A DNA stretch of 64,000 bases from JAWKUK01 sp041398605 (GTDB lineage: Bacteria > Planctomycetota > UBA1135 > GCA-002686595), in assembly GCA_041398605.1 (NCBI GenBank), contig JAWKUK010000011.1:186001-250000 (forward strand), given 5' to 3'. A program made the position numbers and the translations under genes. Shown in pieces: positions 1 to 9,428 of the stretch. Position 1 is the first letter of the stretch, and every line of letters begins with the position of its first letter. Below the pieces are notes generated by a model that had not been told where the DNA came from, searched no databases, and worked only from the letters and a program-made list of their open reading frames with translations.

Positions 1-1
1 C

Positions 2-253
2 GCCGGCGACCCCGCGGCCGAGGACACACGCGACGCGCTCGCTCGCGTCGGGCGTGTGTTCGCGCCCAGCGCGGTCGTCCTCTTGCGCCCCGACCCAATG
101 CCCGTCGAACCTGAGATCACGCGCCTCGCGCCCTATACGGCGACGCAGCGCGCGCTCGACGAGCAGGTGACGCTGTACCTGTGCCGCGGCTTCGCGTGCG
201 AGGCGCCGACCCACGACGTGCAGCACGTCCTCTCGACGATCGCGCGGCGTTGA
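2..253 (+). CDS. C-terminal end of a YyaL/DUF255-type thioredoxin-domain protein (partial)
   Basis: The reading frame is open from the left window edge to TGA at 251-253, giving about 83 residues with no start in view. The tail contains a Tyr-Leu-Cys-Arg-Gly-Phe-Ala-Cys-Glu-Ala-Pro run. This resembles the extreme C-terminus of the long YyaL / spermatogenesis-associated protein 20 family, which has an N-terminal thioredoxin-like domain followed by an alpha/alpha-barrel. Those domains would lie upstream, so the assignment rests only on this tail. The gene converges with the minus-strand gene ending at 288. Confidence 0.6.
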   Translation, partial: AGDPAAEDTRDALARVGRVFAPSAVVLLRPDPMPVEPEITRLAPYTATQRALDEQVTLYLCRGFACEAPTHDVQHVLSTIARR

Positions 254-287
254 GGAGGCAACGCGCTGCGGCGCTGCCCTCGTACCC

Positions 288-1649
288 TCACTCGCCGCCG
301 CGCGGCGCTGCGATGCAGTACAGGAATCGCGCGCCGCGCAGGTAGAGCTCGTCGCCCGCGATCGCGGCGGACGCGCTGAAGCTGTCGTCCAGGCCATTGC
401 AGGCAAGGACGCTCGGCCCCTCCTCGCTGTGGCGCAGCACGAGCGTTACCCCCTGGCGGTCCGTGATGTAAATCCGGTTTTGCGCGCCGACGGGCGACGC
501 GTAGATCTCCTGCATGTCCCCGAGGCGCGTCGGGCGCTCGGGCTCGGCGCCGCTCTTGGCGTGCACACGCGTCAGGAAGCCCTGGTAGTGATTCAGGAAG
601 TAGAGCCAGTCGCCGTAGAGCAATGGCGACGGCACATAAGGCGTGCCTCGCTCGCGCCGCCACACGATGTTGTCGCCCCGCGTGATGTCGCCGCGCGCGC
701 CTTCGAGGCGGATCGCCAGCATGCGCTTGCGCACGTAGCTGCTGCCGGCGTACACCATGCCGTCTTGGGCGACTGGCGTGGCGACGACGTTGTTGGAGAG
801 CCCCATGCACTCCCAGATCAGCGCGCCGGTCTTCAGGTCGTAGGAGCGCATGCGGTTCGTGCCGCTGACAATGACCTGCTGGACGCCGCCATGCTCAACC
901 ACGATCGGCGTCGCCCATGACGTGCCTTCTTCGCGATCGACGCGCCAGCGCTGCTCGCCTGTAGACTTGTCGAGCGCCACGATGAAGGACTGGCCCTCGT
1001 GATCCCAGTTCACGATCACCGTGTCGCCGAACAGCGCCGGGGAGCCGCCTTCGCCGTGGCCGTGCTTGATCTGCATGTCGCCGAAGTCGCGCTGCCACTG
1101 CACCTCGCCCGCGACATTCAGGCAATAGAGGCCATACGAGCCGAAGAACGCGAGCACATGCTCGCCGTCCGTAGCGGCCGAGGCGGACGCCAGCGCGCCG
1201 CTGTTGTGGTATCCAGCGTGCGGCATCTGCTCGTGGAGCTTGACGCGCCAAGCGAGCTTGCCGTCCTTGCGGTCGATCGCAAACGCGATGAACTCGTGCC
1301 TCCGGTTCACGAGGGCATTGTCGTGCGCGCCCGGCGCGTCGTCGGGGACGGGGTCCATCGGCGGGCCGACTGGGACCGCAGCCGTGAGGAAGACGCGGTC
1401 GCCCCAGATCACCGGTGTCCCGTAGCCGATGCCGGGCAGCGGCGTCTTGAAGCGGATGTTCTCGGCCTCGCTCCAGTGGATCGGCGGGTCTGCGTCTGGC
1501 GCGACGCCGGTGCCCAACGGGCCGCGCCACTGCCCCCAATACGACTGGCCCCCATCGTGTGCGCCCGTGGCCTGGCCAAGCGCCGGCGCGGTCGAGAGCG
1601 TGACAATGACCCCGAGCGAGGCGACGAGCCGCGTGAGCAGATGACCCAT
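288..1649 (-). CDS. Secreted PQQ-like beta-propeller protein
   Basis: 453 residues. A signal peptide is visible at residues 1-25 (MGHLLTRLVASLGV followed by a hydrophobic stretch ending ALG), so the protein is exported. The mature part opens with a WGQWRGPLGTGVAPDADPP segment typical of PQQ-binding-like propellers of planctomycetes, then repeated blade motifs such as VIWGDRVFLTA, ALDKSTGEQRWRV and AIDRKDGKLAWRV. These blades resemble those of quinoprotein dehydrogenases and BamB. No catalytic residues can be assigned, so an enzymatic role is not claimed. A TAGACT box six bases before the ATG suggests leaderless, single-gene transcription. Confidence 0.85.
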   Translation of the reverse strand: MGHLLTRLVASLGVIVTLSTAPALGQATGAHDGGQSYWGQWRGPLGTGVAPDADPPIHWSEAENIRFKTPLPGIGYGTPVIWGDRVFLTAAVPVGPPMDPVPDDAPGAHDNALVNRRHEFIAFAIDRKDGKLAWRVKLHEQMPHAGYHNSGALASASAATDGEHVLAFFGSYGLYCLNVAGEVQWQRDFGDMQIKHGHGEGGSPALFGDTVIVNWDHEGQSFIVALDKSTGEQRWRVDREEGTSWATPIVVEHGGVQQVIVSGTNRMRSYDLKTGALIWECMGLSNNVVATPVAQDGMVYAGSSYVRKRMLAIRLEGARGDITRGDNIVWRRERGTPYVPSPLLYGDWLYFLNHYQGFLTRVHAKSGAEPERPTRLGDMQEIYASPVGAQNRIYITDRQGVTLVLRHSEEGPSVLACNGLDDSFSASAAIAGDELYLRGARFLYCIAAPRGGE

Positions 1650-1655
1650 GCCATG

Positions 1656-1661
1656 AGTCTA
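1656..1661 (-). promoter_or_regulatory. Putative -10 box TAGACT of the PQQ propeller gene
   Basis: Read on the minus strand, TAGACT is followed by six bases and then the ATG at 1649. Transcription would start at or next to the start codon. The same spacing recurs before several other genes here. No convincing -35 element is seen. Confidence 0.5.
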
Positions 1662-1711
1662 TGGCGCCAGCCCGAGCGCGCATCCGATGCGCCGGCCTTG
1701 TGACCGCAGCG

Positions 1712-2593
1712 TTACCTGAGGCGCGGCGCGAGGGCCGCCGAGAAGCGCGCGGCCTCCGCGGGCGTCAGATGCGAGCCGTCCGAGGTCGCATAGTCCGCGC
1801 GCCACTCGTCCAGGAACGGCACCCCCAGCCGCGCGCACAGCTCCGTGAAGCGCGCGGCGGGCAGCGCGTCCTCTTCGATGTCGCGCAGCGCCGGGCCGAC
1901 GGGCGTGCGCAGGCAGGTGACGTCCCAGCCATCGTTTATGAGCGCGCGCAGCTCGTTCTCTAGCGCAGTTAGGCGCGCGCTGCGCGCGTCGCGGGTCTCG
2001 GGCCCGAGCAGCTCCGTGTACCACGCGAGGCTCGCCGCGCTCGTCGCGCGCTCGAACCACCCGGTGTTCCAATGGCGCGTGTCGATCGGGCGGGCGAGCT
2101 CGCGCTTCCAGAGGCGGAACGCGCCGCCGAGGTCGCCGTCGATGCGGTCGGTGCGCCGCCGCGTGCGCTCGCCCGCGAGGCTCGCGACGAGGTTCGGCGT
2201 CGGCGGCGCATAGACCGAGACGGGTGAGAGCCCGACGACGATGCGGCGCATCGGCAGGGTGCGCGCGGCCTTCAGCAGGTCGCGCAGCTGGCCCATCGGC
2301 CCCATCAGGATCGCGGCGTCCGCGAGCCCGTGCGCGGCGAGCGCGCTGGACAGGAGGCCCTCGCTGACGCGGCTGTCGCCGACGAACAAGACACCGCCCG
2401 CGCGCGGCGCGCCGTAGAGGTACAGCGCCGTGTCCGCGTCGGGCACGTCGACGAACGTCGCGACGACGTCTTGCACGTTCGTCAGGCGCTCAGGCAGCCG
2501 CGGCGCGATGAGCGCGCGCCACGCGCCGAGCCCCAGCGCGACGAGCGCTGCGCCGACGACGAGCGGGCCGTAGCTCTTGCGGGAGAGGTCCAT
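1712..2593 (-). CDS. SGNH-hydrolase-like protein paired with MBOAT acyltransferase
   Basis: 293 residues. An N-terminal membrane anchor lies at about residues 10-30. The SGNH fold is suggested by a block I Gly-Asp-Ser (72-74) and a C-terminal Asp-Gly-Ser-His (272-275), which would supply Ser74 and Asp272/His275. Proteins of this kind (AlgJ/AlgX/DltD-like) work with MBOAT proteins to O-acylate cell-surface polysaccharides. The start is the ATG overlapping the MBOAT stop codon (ATGA at 2590-2593), so the two are translationally coupled. The frame is open further upstream, but that part only shadows the MBOAT gene. The polysaccharide substrate is unknown. Confidence 0.75.
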   Translation of the reverse strand: MDLSRKSYGPLVVGAALVALGLGAWRALIAPRLPERLTNVQDVVATFVDVPDADTALYLYGAPRAGGVLFVGDSRVSEGLLSSALAAHGLADAAILMGPMGQLRDLLKAARTLPMRRIVVGLSPVSVYAPPTPNLVASLAGERTRRRTDRIDGDLGGAFRLWKRELARPIDTRHWNTGWFERATSAASLAWYTELLGPETRDARSARLTALENELRALINDGWDVTCLRTPVGPALRDIEEDALPAARFTELCARLGVPFLDEWRADYATSDGSHLTPAEAARFSAALAPRLR

Positions 2594-4020
2594 CAGAATT
2601 GGAAGTACAGGAACGGGGCGGCGCCGCCGCGCTCGATCAAGAGCAGCGCGAGCGTAAAGAAGACTGCGGCCCACATCCGGCGCGCGGCGGTCTTGCGCAG
2701 CCCGTGGTGCTCGTGCGCCCACTGCGCGACGTGCAGCGCGACGAGCGGCGCGAGCAGCACCAGGTGCCGCGCCGAGCCGAGCTGGTTCAGGCCGAAGACC
2801 GGCTCCACGAACGGCCCCACGAACATGTCGCGCAGCACCCCGAGCGCCGCCTCGAACGAGCGCGCGCGGAAGAAGACCCAGGCGACGTGCACGACCAGGA
2901 AGACGGCCGCGATCCGCACGAAGCTCGCGCATCGGCCGGGCGGCTGCGCGCCCTCCCGCGTCCGCCCGCCGCCGAGCGCTCGCTCGATCCCGAGCGCCGC
3001 GCCGTGCAGCGCGCCCCAAGCGAGGTACGTCCACGCCGCGCCGTGCCACAGCCCGCCCAGGAGCATCGTGACCATGAGATTGACGTAGGTGCGCGCCCGC
3101 GTGCCGCGGTTCCCGCCGAGGGGGATATACAGGTAATCACGCAGCCAGCTCGAGAGCGTGATGTGCCAGCGCGTCCAGAACTCAGAGAGGCTGCGCGCGA
3201 TGTACGGATACCGAAAGTTCTCTGGGAAGCGCAGCCCCAGCAGGTACGCGAGGCCGATCGCGATGCGCGAATACCCCGCGAAGTCCGCGAAGATCTGCGC
3301 GCCGAAATAGAGCGTGCCGAGCCACGCCTCGAGCGGCGAGCGCGAGAGGTGCCCCGGCGCATCGAAGGCGCGCTCGACCTGGCGCGCCAGGTTGTCGGCG
3401 ATGACCACCTTCAGAAAGAGGCCCTGAAGGACGCAGTAGACGCCGAACTGCAGCGCTGCCGGGCTCAGCGGCCGCCTGCGCGCGAGCTGCGGCAGGAACT
3501 CCGCGGCGCGCACGATCGGGCCGGCGACGAGCTGCGGGAAGAACGTGACGTACAGCAGGAAGTCGGCGAAGCGCGTGATCGGCACGAACCGCCCGCGGTA
3601 CACATCGAGCGAGTAGCTCAGCGTCTGGAACGTGTAGAACGAGATCCCGACGGGCACGACCCAACGTCCTAGCGCCCACGGCGACGCATCGGCGCCGAGC
3701 CAGCCTGCGACGTCGATCGAGGTCGAGACCACGAGCGGCGTGTATTTGAAGAACGCGAGCAGCCCGAGGTTCGTCGCGAGGCTCACCCAGAGCCAGCGTT
3801 TGCGCGCGCGTATGTCGTCGGACGCGTGGATCCGGCGGGCGACCGTGAAGTCGACGCCGGCCGAGAACAGCAGGAGCAGGACGTACTCCGGCCGCCACCA
3901 GGCATAGAAGACGATGCTCGCAACGAGCAAGGCCCCCTTTGCCGCGCGGAACGGCAGCCAGCGCCAGGCGACCCAGGCGACGACGAAGAGGAGCCAAAAG
4001 CTGACCTGGTCAAACCGCAT
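2593..4020 (-). CDS. MBOAT family O-acyltransferase (AlgI/DltB-like)
   Basis: 475 residues, close to the usual AlgI size, with many membrane segments. The family signature is clear: FWTRWHITLSSWLRDY (281-296), YIPLGGNRG, and LGGLWHGAAW with the presumed catalytic His326. MBOAT proteins of this class carry acyl groups across the membrane to acylate an extracellular polymer, usually together with an SGNH partner, which here is the overlapping downstream gene. The flanking genes do not name the polymer; no alginate or teichoic acid genes are nearby. Confidence 0.92.
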   Translation of the reverse strand: MRFDQVSFWLLFVVAWVAWRWLPFRAAKGALLVASIVFYAWWRPEYVLLLLFSAGVDFTVARRIHASDDIRARKRWLWVSLATNLGLLAFFKYTPLVVSTSIDVAGWLGADASPWALGRWVVPVGISFYTFQTLSYSLDVYRGRFVPITRFADFLLYVTFFPQLVAGPIVRAAEFLPQLARRRPLSPAALQFGVYCVLQGLFLKVVIADNLARQVERAFDAPGHLSRSPLEAWLGTLYFGAQIFADFAGYSRIAIGLAYLLGLRFPENFRYPYIARSLSEFWTRWHITLSSWLRDYLYIPLGGNRGTRARTYVNLMVTMLLGGLWHGAAWTYLAWGALHGAALGIERALGGGRTREGAQPPGRCASFVRIAAVFLVVHVAWVFFRARSFEAALGVLRDMFVGPFVEPVFGLNQLGSARHLVLLAPLVALHVAQWAHEHHGLRKTAARRMWAAVFFTLALLLIERGGAAPFLYFQF

Positions 4021-4081
4021 GCGCGCTGCGTGACGCGGCGGCGGTCATCGCTCGAGGACCCCCGCGCGCCGTGGGTCGCAC

Positions 4082-4444
4082 TCAGGGCCGTGACAGCCAG
4101 AAGAACACCACCAAGCCCCACGGGACCATCAGGCCGATGTAGATCCAGCGGAAGTGCTTGTGCAGCGTCTTGTGGCGCAGGAGCTGCATCGCCGCGAGCG
4201 ACATCGGCGCGCCGCCCGCTGCGGCGGTCAGGTGCAGCGTCTTCTCGGGCACGCGGAACCCACCTTTCCGCTTCGACTGCATTTTGTCGAACGCCCACAG
4301 CGGCAGGGCGACCGCATTGATCGCGGCGAGCCAGATCCACAGCCGATCGTAATCCAACGTGTCGGCGAGGTAGATGTACAGCCCCGTGGCGACCGCCAGA
4401 GTGGGGACGAGCGTGTAGAGGATCGGAGTGGCGCGGAGACCCAT
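4082..4444 (-). CDS. DUF1294 family small membrane protein
   Basis: 120 residues with about four predicted membrane segments. The DUF1294 core is visible: an FDKMQSKRKGGFRVPEKTL segment followed by a small-residue helix (AAAGGAPMSLAAM) and HKTLHKHFRWIYIGL. Function is unknown; some family members are fused to a cold-shock domain, but no such domain is present here. A TAGGCT box lies six bases before the ATG, so the gene probably has its own leaderless promoter and is separate from the MBOAT pair 61 bases downstream. Confidence 0.85.
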   Translation of the reverse strand: MGLRATPILYTLVPTLAVATGLYIYLADTLDYDRLWIWLAAINAVALPLWAFDKMQSKRKGGFRVPEKTLHLTAAAGGAPMSLAAMQLLRHKTLHKHFRWIYIGLMVPWGLVVFFWLSRP

Positions 4445-4450
4445 GCCTAG

Positions 4451-4456
4451 AGCCTA
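4451..4456 (-). promoter_or_regulatory. Putative -10 box TAGGCT of the DUF1294 gene
   Basis: On the minus strand TAGGCT is followed by CTAGGC and then the ATG at 4444. The six-base spacing is the same as for the propeller gene at 1649 and suggests a leaderless transcript. Confidence 0.45.
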
Positions 4457-4517
4457 CCCTGACGGAATCTCGATCCGGGGCCTGCGACTTCTTGACCTAG
4501 GGCCCATGCTGGGGCGG

Positions 4518-4523
4518 TATGGA
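4518..4523 (+). promoter_or_regulatory. Putative -10 box TATGGA upstream of the AlbA-domain gene
   Basis: TATGGA is followed by eight bases and then the GTG start at 4532. It fits the leaderless pattern less well than TAGACT-type boxes. Confidence 0.3.
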
Positions 4524-4531
4524 TACCCAGC

Positions 4532-5161
4532 GTGGCTGATCCCATCCCGTACGAACCCGAGGGGCCCGAGTGTGAGTGGAAAGAGCTGCTCCCACGCCGA
4601 GAGCGCATCGCCAAGACCCTGGCCGCCTTCGCGAACGGGTGCGGCGGCAGCCTGTGGATCGGCGTCCGTGATTCGGGCGAGGCGGTGGGTGTGAGCGACC
4701 CGCGGTTCGTCGAGCGGACGCTGCTCGAGGTCGCCGACGGCTTGGTCCAGCCTCGCCCGGCCCTCGAGTTCCGGCGGCATCTCTGGCATGGTCGGACCCT
4801 CGTCGAGCTCCGGGTCGCAGCAGACGAGCGGCGGCCCTTTGCCGCCGTGACCATCGGCGGTGACCTGCGCGTCTACGTCCGCGATGGCAGCTCGACCCGG
4901 CCCGCCGCGGAGCACACGGTGAGGGCGCTTGGCCGCGGGCCAGCGCGCGCGTTCGATGCAGCGCTCGATCCGCGGGCCAGGCGCCTCTTGCAGATCCTGC
5001 GCGAGCGGCGCGAGCCGACCCTGTCCGAGCTCGCGCGCTGCGCTCGGATCGGCCGCCGGGCAGCCCGACGCTTGTTGGTCCCGCTGGTTCGATCCGGCCT
5101 GATCGCCGAGACCGATCGCCATCGGCTCTGGCTCACGCCGCTGGGCCATCGCAGCGCGTGA
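4532..5161 (+). CDS. Schlafen AlbA_2 domain protein, putative transcriptional regulator
   Basis: 209 residues starting at GTG. The N-terminal half has the AlbA_2/Schlafen pattern: ECEWKELLPRRERIAKTLAAF, then ANGCGGSLWIGVRDSGEAVG at about residues 33-52, as in proteins annotated ATP-binding or divergent AAA-4. The C-terminal part (about 145-205) is short and helical and reads like a winged helix (LSELARCARIGRRAARRLL, SGLIAETDRHRLWLTPLG). A nucleic-acid-binding regulator is plausible, but the ligand and targets are unknown. It stands alone ahead of purH. Confidence 0.7.
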   Translation: MADPIPYEPEGPECEWKELLPRRERIAKTLAAFANGCGGSLWIGVRDSGEAVGVSDPRFVERTLLEVADGLVQPRPALEFRRHLWHGRTLVELRVAADERRPFAAVTIGGDLRVYVRDGSSTRPAAEHTVRALGRGPARAFDAALDPRARRLLQILRERREPTLSELARCARIGRRAARRLLVPLVRSGLIAETDRHRLWLTPLGHRSA

Positions 5162-5315
5162 AGCCGCCGCGCGCCGCCGCGCGCATCCGGTAGCGGGCCG
5201 CGAGGCCCGGGCTGTAGGCTACGCGCCGCACAACCCCGAGCGCCCCCGCGCGCCGTCCGGGTGGACGGCCACGCTGCTCGCACCTCCTTCTGCCCCGGGT
5301 GGGGCGGAGCCACAC

Positions 5316-6929
5316 ATGACCCAGCGCGTCCACCGCGCCCTGCTCTCCGTGTCGGATAAGTCCGGCCTCGAGGGCTTCGCCCGCCAGCTCACTCAGCTCG
5401 GCGTTGAGCTGCTCTCCACAGGCGGCACGTATCGCACCCTGAAGGCCGCCGGCATTCCGGTCACCGAGGTCGCCGAGCACACCGGCTCGCCTGAGATGAT
5501 GGATGGGCGCGTGAAGACGCTGCATCCGAAGATCCACGGCGGGATCCTCGCGCTGCGCGAGCACCCCGAGCACGTCGCCGCGATGCGCGAGCACAGCATC
5601 GCTGGCATCGACCTCGTCGTCGTGAACCTCTATCCGTTCGAGGCGACGATCGCCCGCCCGGACGTGGCGCGCGACGATGCGATCGAGCAGATCGATATCG
5701 GCGGGCCCAGCATGGTGCGCTCCGCTGCCAAGAACCACCGCTACGTCGGCATCGTCACGGATCCCGAGGACTACGGCCGCGTGCTGGACGAGCTCTCGAA
5801 GCACGGCGGCGCGCTCTCCGACGGGCTGCGTCGCGAGCTCGCGCAGAAGGCGTTCGCGCTGACCGCGCGCTACGACGCGGCGATCTCCGGTTGGCTCTGG
5901 GAGCAGGACCGGTCGGATGAGGCGGAGGCGTCGCTCTTCCCCGAGTCGTTCGCGCTCGCGGGGACCAAGGCGTTCGACCTGCGTTACGGCGAGAACCCGC
6001 ACCAGCGCGCGGCGTTCTACAAGACACCGCTCGCCGAGCCGTCCGCGGCGCACGCCGAGGTGTTGAACGGCAAGTCGCTCTCGTTCAACAACCTCGTCGA
6101 CATCGACGCGGCGCACGCGCTCGCGAAGGAGTTCGAGGACCCGTTTGTGTGTGTGATCAAGCACACGAACGCGTGCGGCGCGGCGCAGGTCATCGACGCG
6201 GAGGCCGGCGGGTCGAGCGCGATCGCGGTCGCGTTGGAGCGCGCGTGGTCGGGCGACCCGATCAGCGCGTTCGGCTCGGTGCTGGCGTTCACGCGGCCGC
6301 TCGACCTCGCCTCGGCGACGTTCCTCGTCGAGGGCAATCGTTTTGTCGAGGCGATCATCGCGCCGTCGTTCGACGAGGACGCGTTCGAATTGCTGACGCG
6401 CAAGCCGCGCTGGGGCAAGAGCGTGCGCCTCCTCGCGTGCGGCCCATACGGGCCGAGCTGCCGCGACGCGCGCGACGTGGAGGTGAAGAAGCTGGTCGGC
6501 GGGTTCCTGTTGCAAGAGCGCGACCTCGCGATCGAGAGCGAAGCGCGCTTCAAAATCGTCACGAAGAAGCGCCCGAGCCCCGCGCAGGAATCGGAGCTCG
6601 GCTTCGCGAACCGCATCGCGAAGCACGTGAAGTCGAACGCGATCGTGCTGACGCAGAACCGCACCGTCGTCGGCGTCGGCGCGGGCCAGATGAGCCGCGT
6701 CGATTCCGTTCGCCTCGCGGCCCACAAGGCCGGCGACCGCGCGACGGGCTCGGTGCTCGCGTCGGACGCGTTCTTCCCGTTCCCCGACGGCGTCGAGGCC
6801 GCGATCGAGGCCGGCGTCGCCGCCCTCGTCCAGCCGGGCGGCTCGGTGCGCGACGAGGACGTGATCGCCGCGTGCGACAAGCGCGGGGTCCCGATGGTCT
6901 TCACGGGCGCCCGGCACTTCCGGCATTAG
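5316..6929 (+). CDS. purH: Bifunctional AICAR formyltransferase / IMP cyclohydrolase PurH
   Basis: 537 residues, near the usual PurH length. It catalyses the last two steps of purine synthesis: formylation of AICAR with 10-formyl-THF, then ring closure to IMP. The N-terminal MGS-like cyclohydrolase domain begins ALLSVSDKSGLEGFARQL, with LLSTGGTYRTL and MDGRVKTLHPKIHGG. The C-terminal formyltransferase domain contains the catalytic Lys-His-Thr-Asn-Ala-Cys-Gly at about 281-287, then ISAFGSVLAF and the closing GGSVRDEDVIAACDKRGVPM. It appears to be a single gene with a leader of about 90 bases; a possible -10 TAGGCT is at 5215-5220. Confidence 0.98.
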   Translation: MTQRVHRALLSVSDKSGLEGFARQLTQLGVELLSTGGTYRTLKAAGIPVTEVAEHTGSPEMMDGRVKTLHPKIHGGILALREHPEHVAAMREHSIAGIDLVVVNLYPFEATIARPDVARDDAIEQIDIGGPSMVRSAAKNHRYVGIVTDPEDYGRVLDELSKHGGALSDGLRRELAQKAFALTARYDAAISGWLWEQDRSDEAEASLFPESFALAGTKAFDLRYGENPHQRAAFYKTPLAEPSAAHAEVLNGKSLSFNNLVDIDAAHALAKEFEDPFVCVIKHTNACGAAQVIDAEAGGSSAIAVALERAWSGDPISAFGSVLAFTRPLDLASATFLVEGNRFVEAIIAPSFDEDAFELLTRKPRWGKSVRLLACGPYGPSCRDARDVEVKKLVGGFLLQERDLAIESEARFKIVTKKRPSPAQESELGFANRIAKHVKSNAIVLTQNRTVVGVGAGQMSRVDSVRLAAHKAGDRATGSVLASDAFFPFPDGVEAAIEAGVAALVQPGGSVRDEDVIAACDKRGVPMVFTGARHFRH

Positions 6930-7064
6930 GGGCATGGGCTGATGGTCGGCGCGCACGCTCGCCGGCCCGCAAACGGCGCCGAATGCGCCGAAAGCGTGTG
7001 ACTAGCGCGGGGGCGCGAGGTACCGCCCGTTGACCTGGCGGTCCTGGTTTCCGGAGACTGCCCC

Positions 7065-9428
7065 ATGCCGCGATCAGCGTTTGCTTCTTCGTCCCGCCTG
7101 GCCCGCCACAGCCTCTTGGGGCTTGCACTTATCGTCGCGACGACCCCTCCAGGCTGGGGCCTCCCTACGGCGCCCCATGGTGGCGTCTTCGCGCCACCTC
7201 CGAGCGATGTACCCCAGCCGCCGGGCCCGGCCGGGGGCTCGAACCCCGGGCCGGGGGACACACCACCACCCGGCCCGCCGCAGCCGAGCGGGCCTGCGCA
7301 GCCGGGCGTGCCCGGGCCCGCGCCATCAGGGCCCTCAGCCCCGGCCCCAGGCCCGACTTCGGGCCCGGCTTCGGGCCCGGCCTCGGGCCCGGCCTCGGGC
7401 GGGGCGCGGCCGAGCTCACCCGGCGGCGGGGCCGGCCCAGCGGCGCCCTCGCCGACGCCCTCCGGCGCGCGGCCGATGTCGCCGGGGGGGAGCCAAGGCC
7501 AAGGCCCCGACCTCTACGACTGGAGCCATTGGTGGGGCCTCGAGCGCGACGCCTACCTCGAGCTGCGCCACCGCGTCCAATCCGTCGAGGCTGTCGAGGC
7601 TGGTTTCAGCCGCGTCCGCGGCGGGCGCGGCGCCCCGTCCGACGTCACCATCGAGACCCAGGTCATTCCGCGGCTCCTGAAGCTGGTCGAGGAGGAGCGC
7701 GACGACGACGTCGTGACCGGCGCGCTGATCGCGCTCGGTCGCTTGGACGCGCCCCGGGTGAAGGACGCCGGACCCGCGGAGCTCGGGCAGCCAAGTGAGC
7801 CCTCTGGCTGGCCAGCGGCGCTCGTCGAGCGCATCCACGCCGCAATGAAGGCGCACCTCAGGGCGCCGAGCCAAGCGGTCGCAGAGACGGCGGCGCTGGC
7901 GCTCGGGCTGCGCGGTGAGGCGGTCGATATCGACGTCTTGGTCGCGCTGCTCGCCGACGAGGCTGAAGGGCGCGCGCTCGTCGGCCAGGCGGTGCCCACG
8001 CGGACGCGCGCGTTCGCGGCCTTTGGCTTGGGCCTGGCCGGCGAGCGGCTCGCCGTTGAGACACGGAGCGGCGCGCTCGCGCGCCAACGCATCGCGCTCG
8101 CGTTGTTCGAGTCGATTGAGGGCAGCGGAGCCGCGTCCGGCCGCGGCTCAACCCACCACGCCACGCTCGACGTCCCCGTCGCTGCGCTCATCGGGCTCGG
8201 GCTCTGTCCCATGCCGCTCGCGCCCGTCTTTCCGGACGAGCGCGTGCGTGCGCACCCCGCCGCGGTGCACGTGCTCTCGCTCGGCGCGCAGCTCGCGTAC
8301 TTCGATACCTGGCTCACGCCGCCGCGCGGTCGCGCCAACGAACGGCCCGAGCGCGCGCGCGCCCACGCGCTCGTCGCGGCCGCGCGCTTGGCCGTCACCG
8401 CGCCGGCCGCGCGTCGCGCGCAGGTCATCGCGCGCTTGCGCGAGATCAGCGAGGATCGCGCGGAACCCCAGGAGGCACGCGCGGCAGCGGCGATCGCGCT
8501 GGGCGAGCTCGTGCACTCCGGCGACGGCGATCGCGACGCTCGCGCCGCATTGGCGCGGCAAGCGCAGCGCGGCAAGACCCTCGAACGGCGCTTTGCGCTG
8601 ATCGCCTTCGCGCGCGCGGCTGGGCGCCCGGGTCCGCTCGCGAGCGGGGACGGCGCCGGGGCAGCAGAGGACGCGCTCGCCGCGACCCTAGCAGGCGCCG
8701 ACGCGGCGCAGCGCCAGCTGCTCGCCGAGCTCCTGCGCGGCCGCTCCGGGGATCGGACATGGATCGCTCTCGCGCTCGGGGTCCTCGACGAGGCGCTGGT
8801 GTCGGCGGGGCTGCCGACCCCGCCAGCGAGCACCCGCGCTCTGGCGGACCTCACCGCACAGGAGCGCAACGCGAGCGAGGTCGGCGCCTTTGCGACCGCG
8901 CTCGCGCTCGCCGCGCGTGGCTCGCGGCATGCGGGAGGCACGGGCGAGGTCTTCGCCAGCGTCCTCGCGCGCATCGACGACCCCGTCGCGCGCGGGCAAG
9001 TGCTGATCGCCGCGGGGATCGCGGGGTACGGCGTCGACGAGCCAGCGCTCCGGGCGTCGCTGCACGACGTGCGCTATCAGCCCGGGTTGCTCTGGAGCAC
9101 GGCCGTGACCCTGGGCCTGGTCGGCGACCGGGAGGCCCAGGCGGCCTTGATCGACCTGCTCGAGAAGGCGCGCTCGAGCGCCAGTCGGGGCGCGCTCGCC
9201 TCCGCGCTGGGGCACGTCGGTGACCAGCGCGCGGTCGCGCCGCTCATGGCGCTCCTCGACGACGCGTCACAGCCGTCGGCGACACGCGCCTTCGCCGCGG
9301 TCGCGCTCGGGGTTGTGTGCGACCACGACCCCCTCCCATGGCGGCAGCCCATCGCGCGTGCCCTCCCGTACTTCGCCATGACCGCCACGCTCACCGGAGG
9401 GGGGGACGGGGTCCTCGACGTTCTGTAG
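7065..9428 (+). CDS. Secreted HEAT-repeat protein with proline/glycine-rich linker
   Basis: 787 residues. Residues 1-32 look like a signal peptide (MPRSAFASSSRLARHSLLGL, hydrophobic core, GWG). About residues 40-150 are a Pro/Gly/Ser-rich low-complexity linker that includes tandem GPAS repeats. The rest is alanine- and leucine-rich helical repeats of the HEAT/PBS-lyase type (ALGLRGEAVDIDVLVALLAD, AIALGELVHSGDGD, ASALGHVGDQRAVAPLMALL). Such proteins are usually scaffolds; no enzymatic motif is seen. Many similar exported HEAT proteins of unknown function occur in planctomycetes. Neighbours give no pathway. Confidence 0.75.
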   Translation: MPRSAFASSSRLARHSLLGLALIVATTPPGWGLPTAPHGGVFAPPPSDVPQPPGPAGGSNPGPGDTPPPGPPQPSGPAQPGVPGPAPSGPSAPAPGPTSGPASGPASGPASGGARPSSPGGGAGPAAPSPTPSGARPMSPGGSQGQGPDLYDWSHWWGLERDAYLELRHRVQSVEAVEAGFSRVRGGRGAPSDVTIETQVIPRLLKLVEEERDDDVVTGALIALGRLDAPRVKDAGPAELGQPSEPSGWPAALVERIHAAMKAHLRAPSQAVAETAALALGLRGEAVDIDVLVALLADEAEGRALVGQAVPTRTRAFAAFGLGLAGERLAVETRSGALARQRIALALFESIEGSGAASGRGSTHHATLDVPVAALIGLGLCPMPLAPVFPDERVRAHPAAVHVLSLGAQLAYFDTWLTPPRGRANERPERARAHALVAAARLAVTAPAARRAQVIARLREISEDRAEPQEARAAAAIALGELVHSGDGDRDARAALARQAQRGKTLERRFALIAFARAAGRPGPLASGDGAGAAEDALAATLAGADAAQRQLLAELLRGRSGDRTWIALALGVLDEALVSAGLPTPPASTRALADLTAQERNASEVGAFATALALAARGSRHAGGTGEVFASVLARIDDPVARGQVLIAAGIAGYGVDEPALRASLHDVRYQPGLLWSTAVTLGLVGDREAQAALIDLLEKARSSASRGALASALGHVGDQRAVAPLMALLDDASQPSATRAFAAVALGVVCDHDPLPWRQPIARALPYFAMTATLTGGGDGVLDVL
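7356..7403 (+). repeat. In-frame 12-bp tandem repeat, four units
   Basis: Four units related to GCCTCGGGCCCG lie in the linker of the HEAT protein and encode repeated Ser-Gly-Pro-Ala. The units differ by one to three bases. Confidence 0.8.
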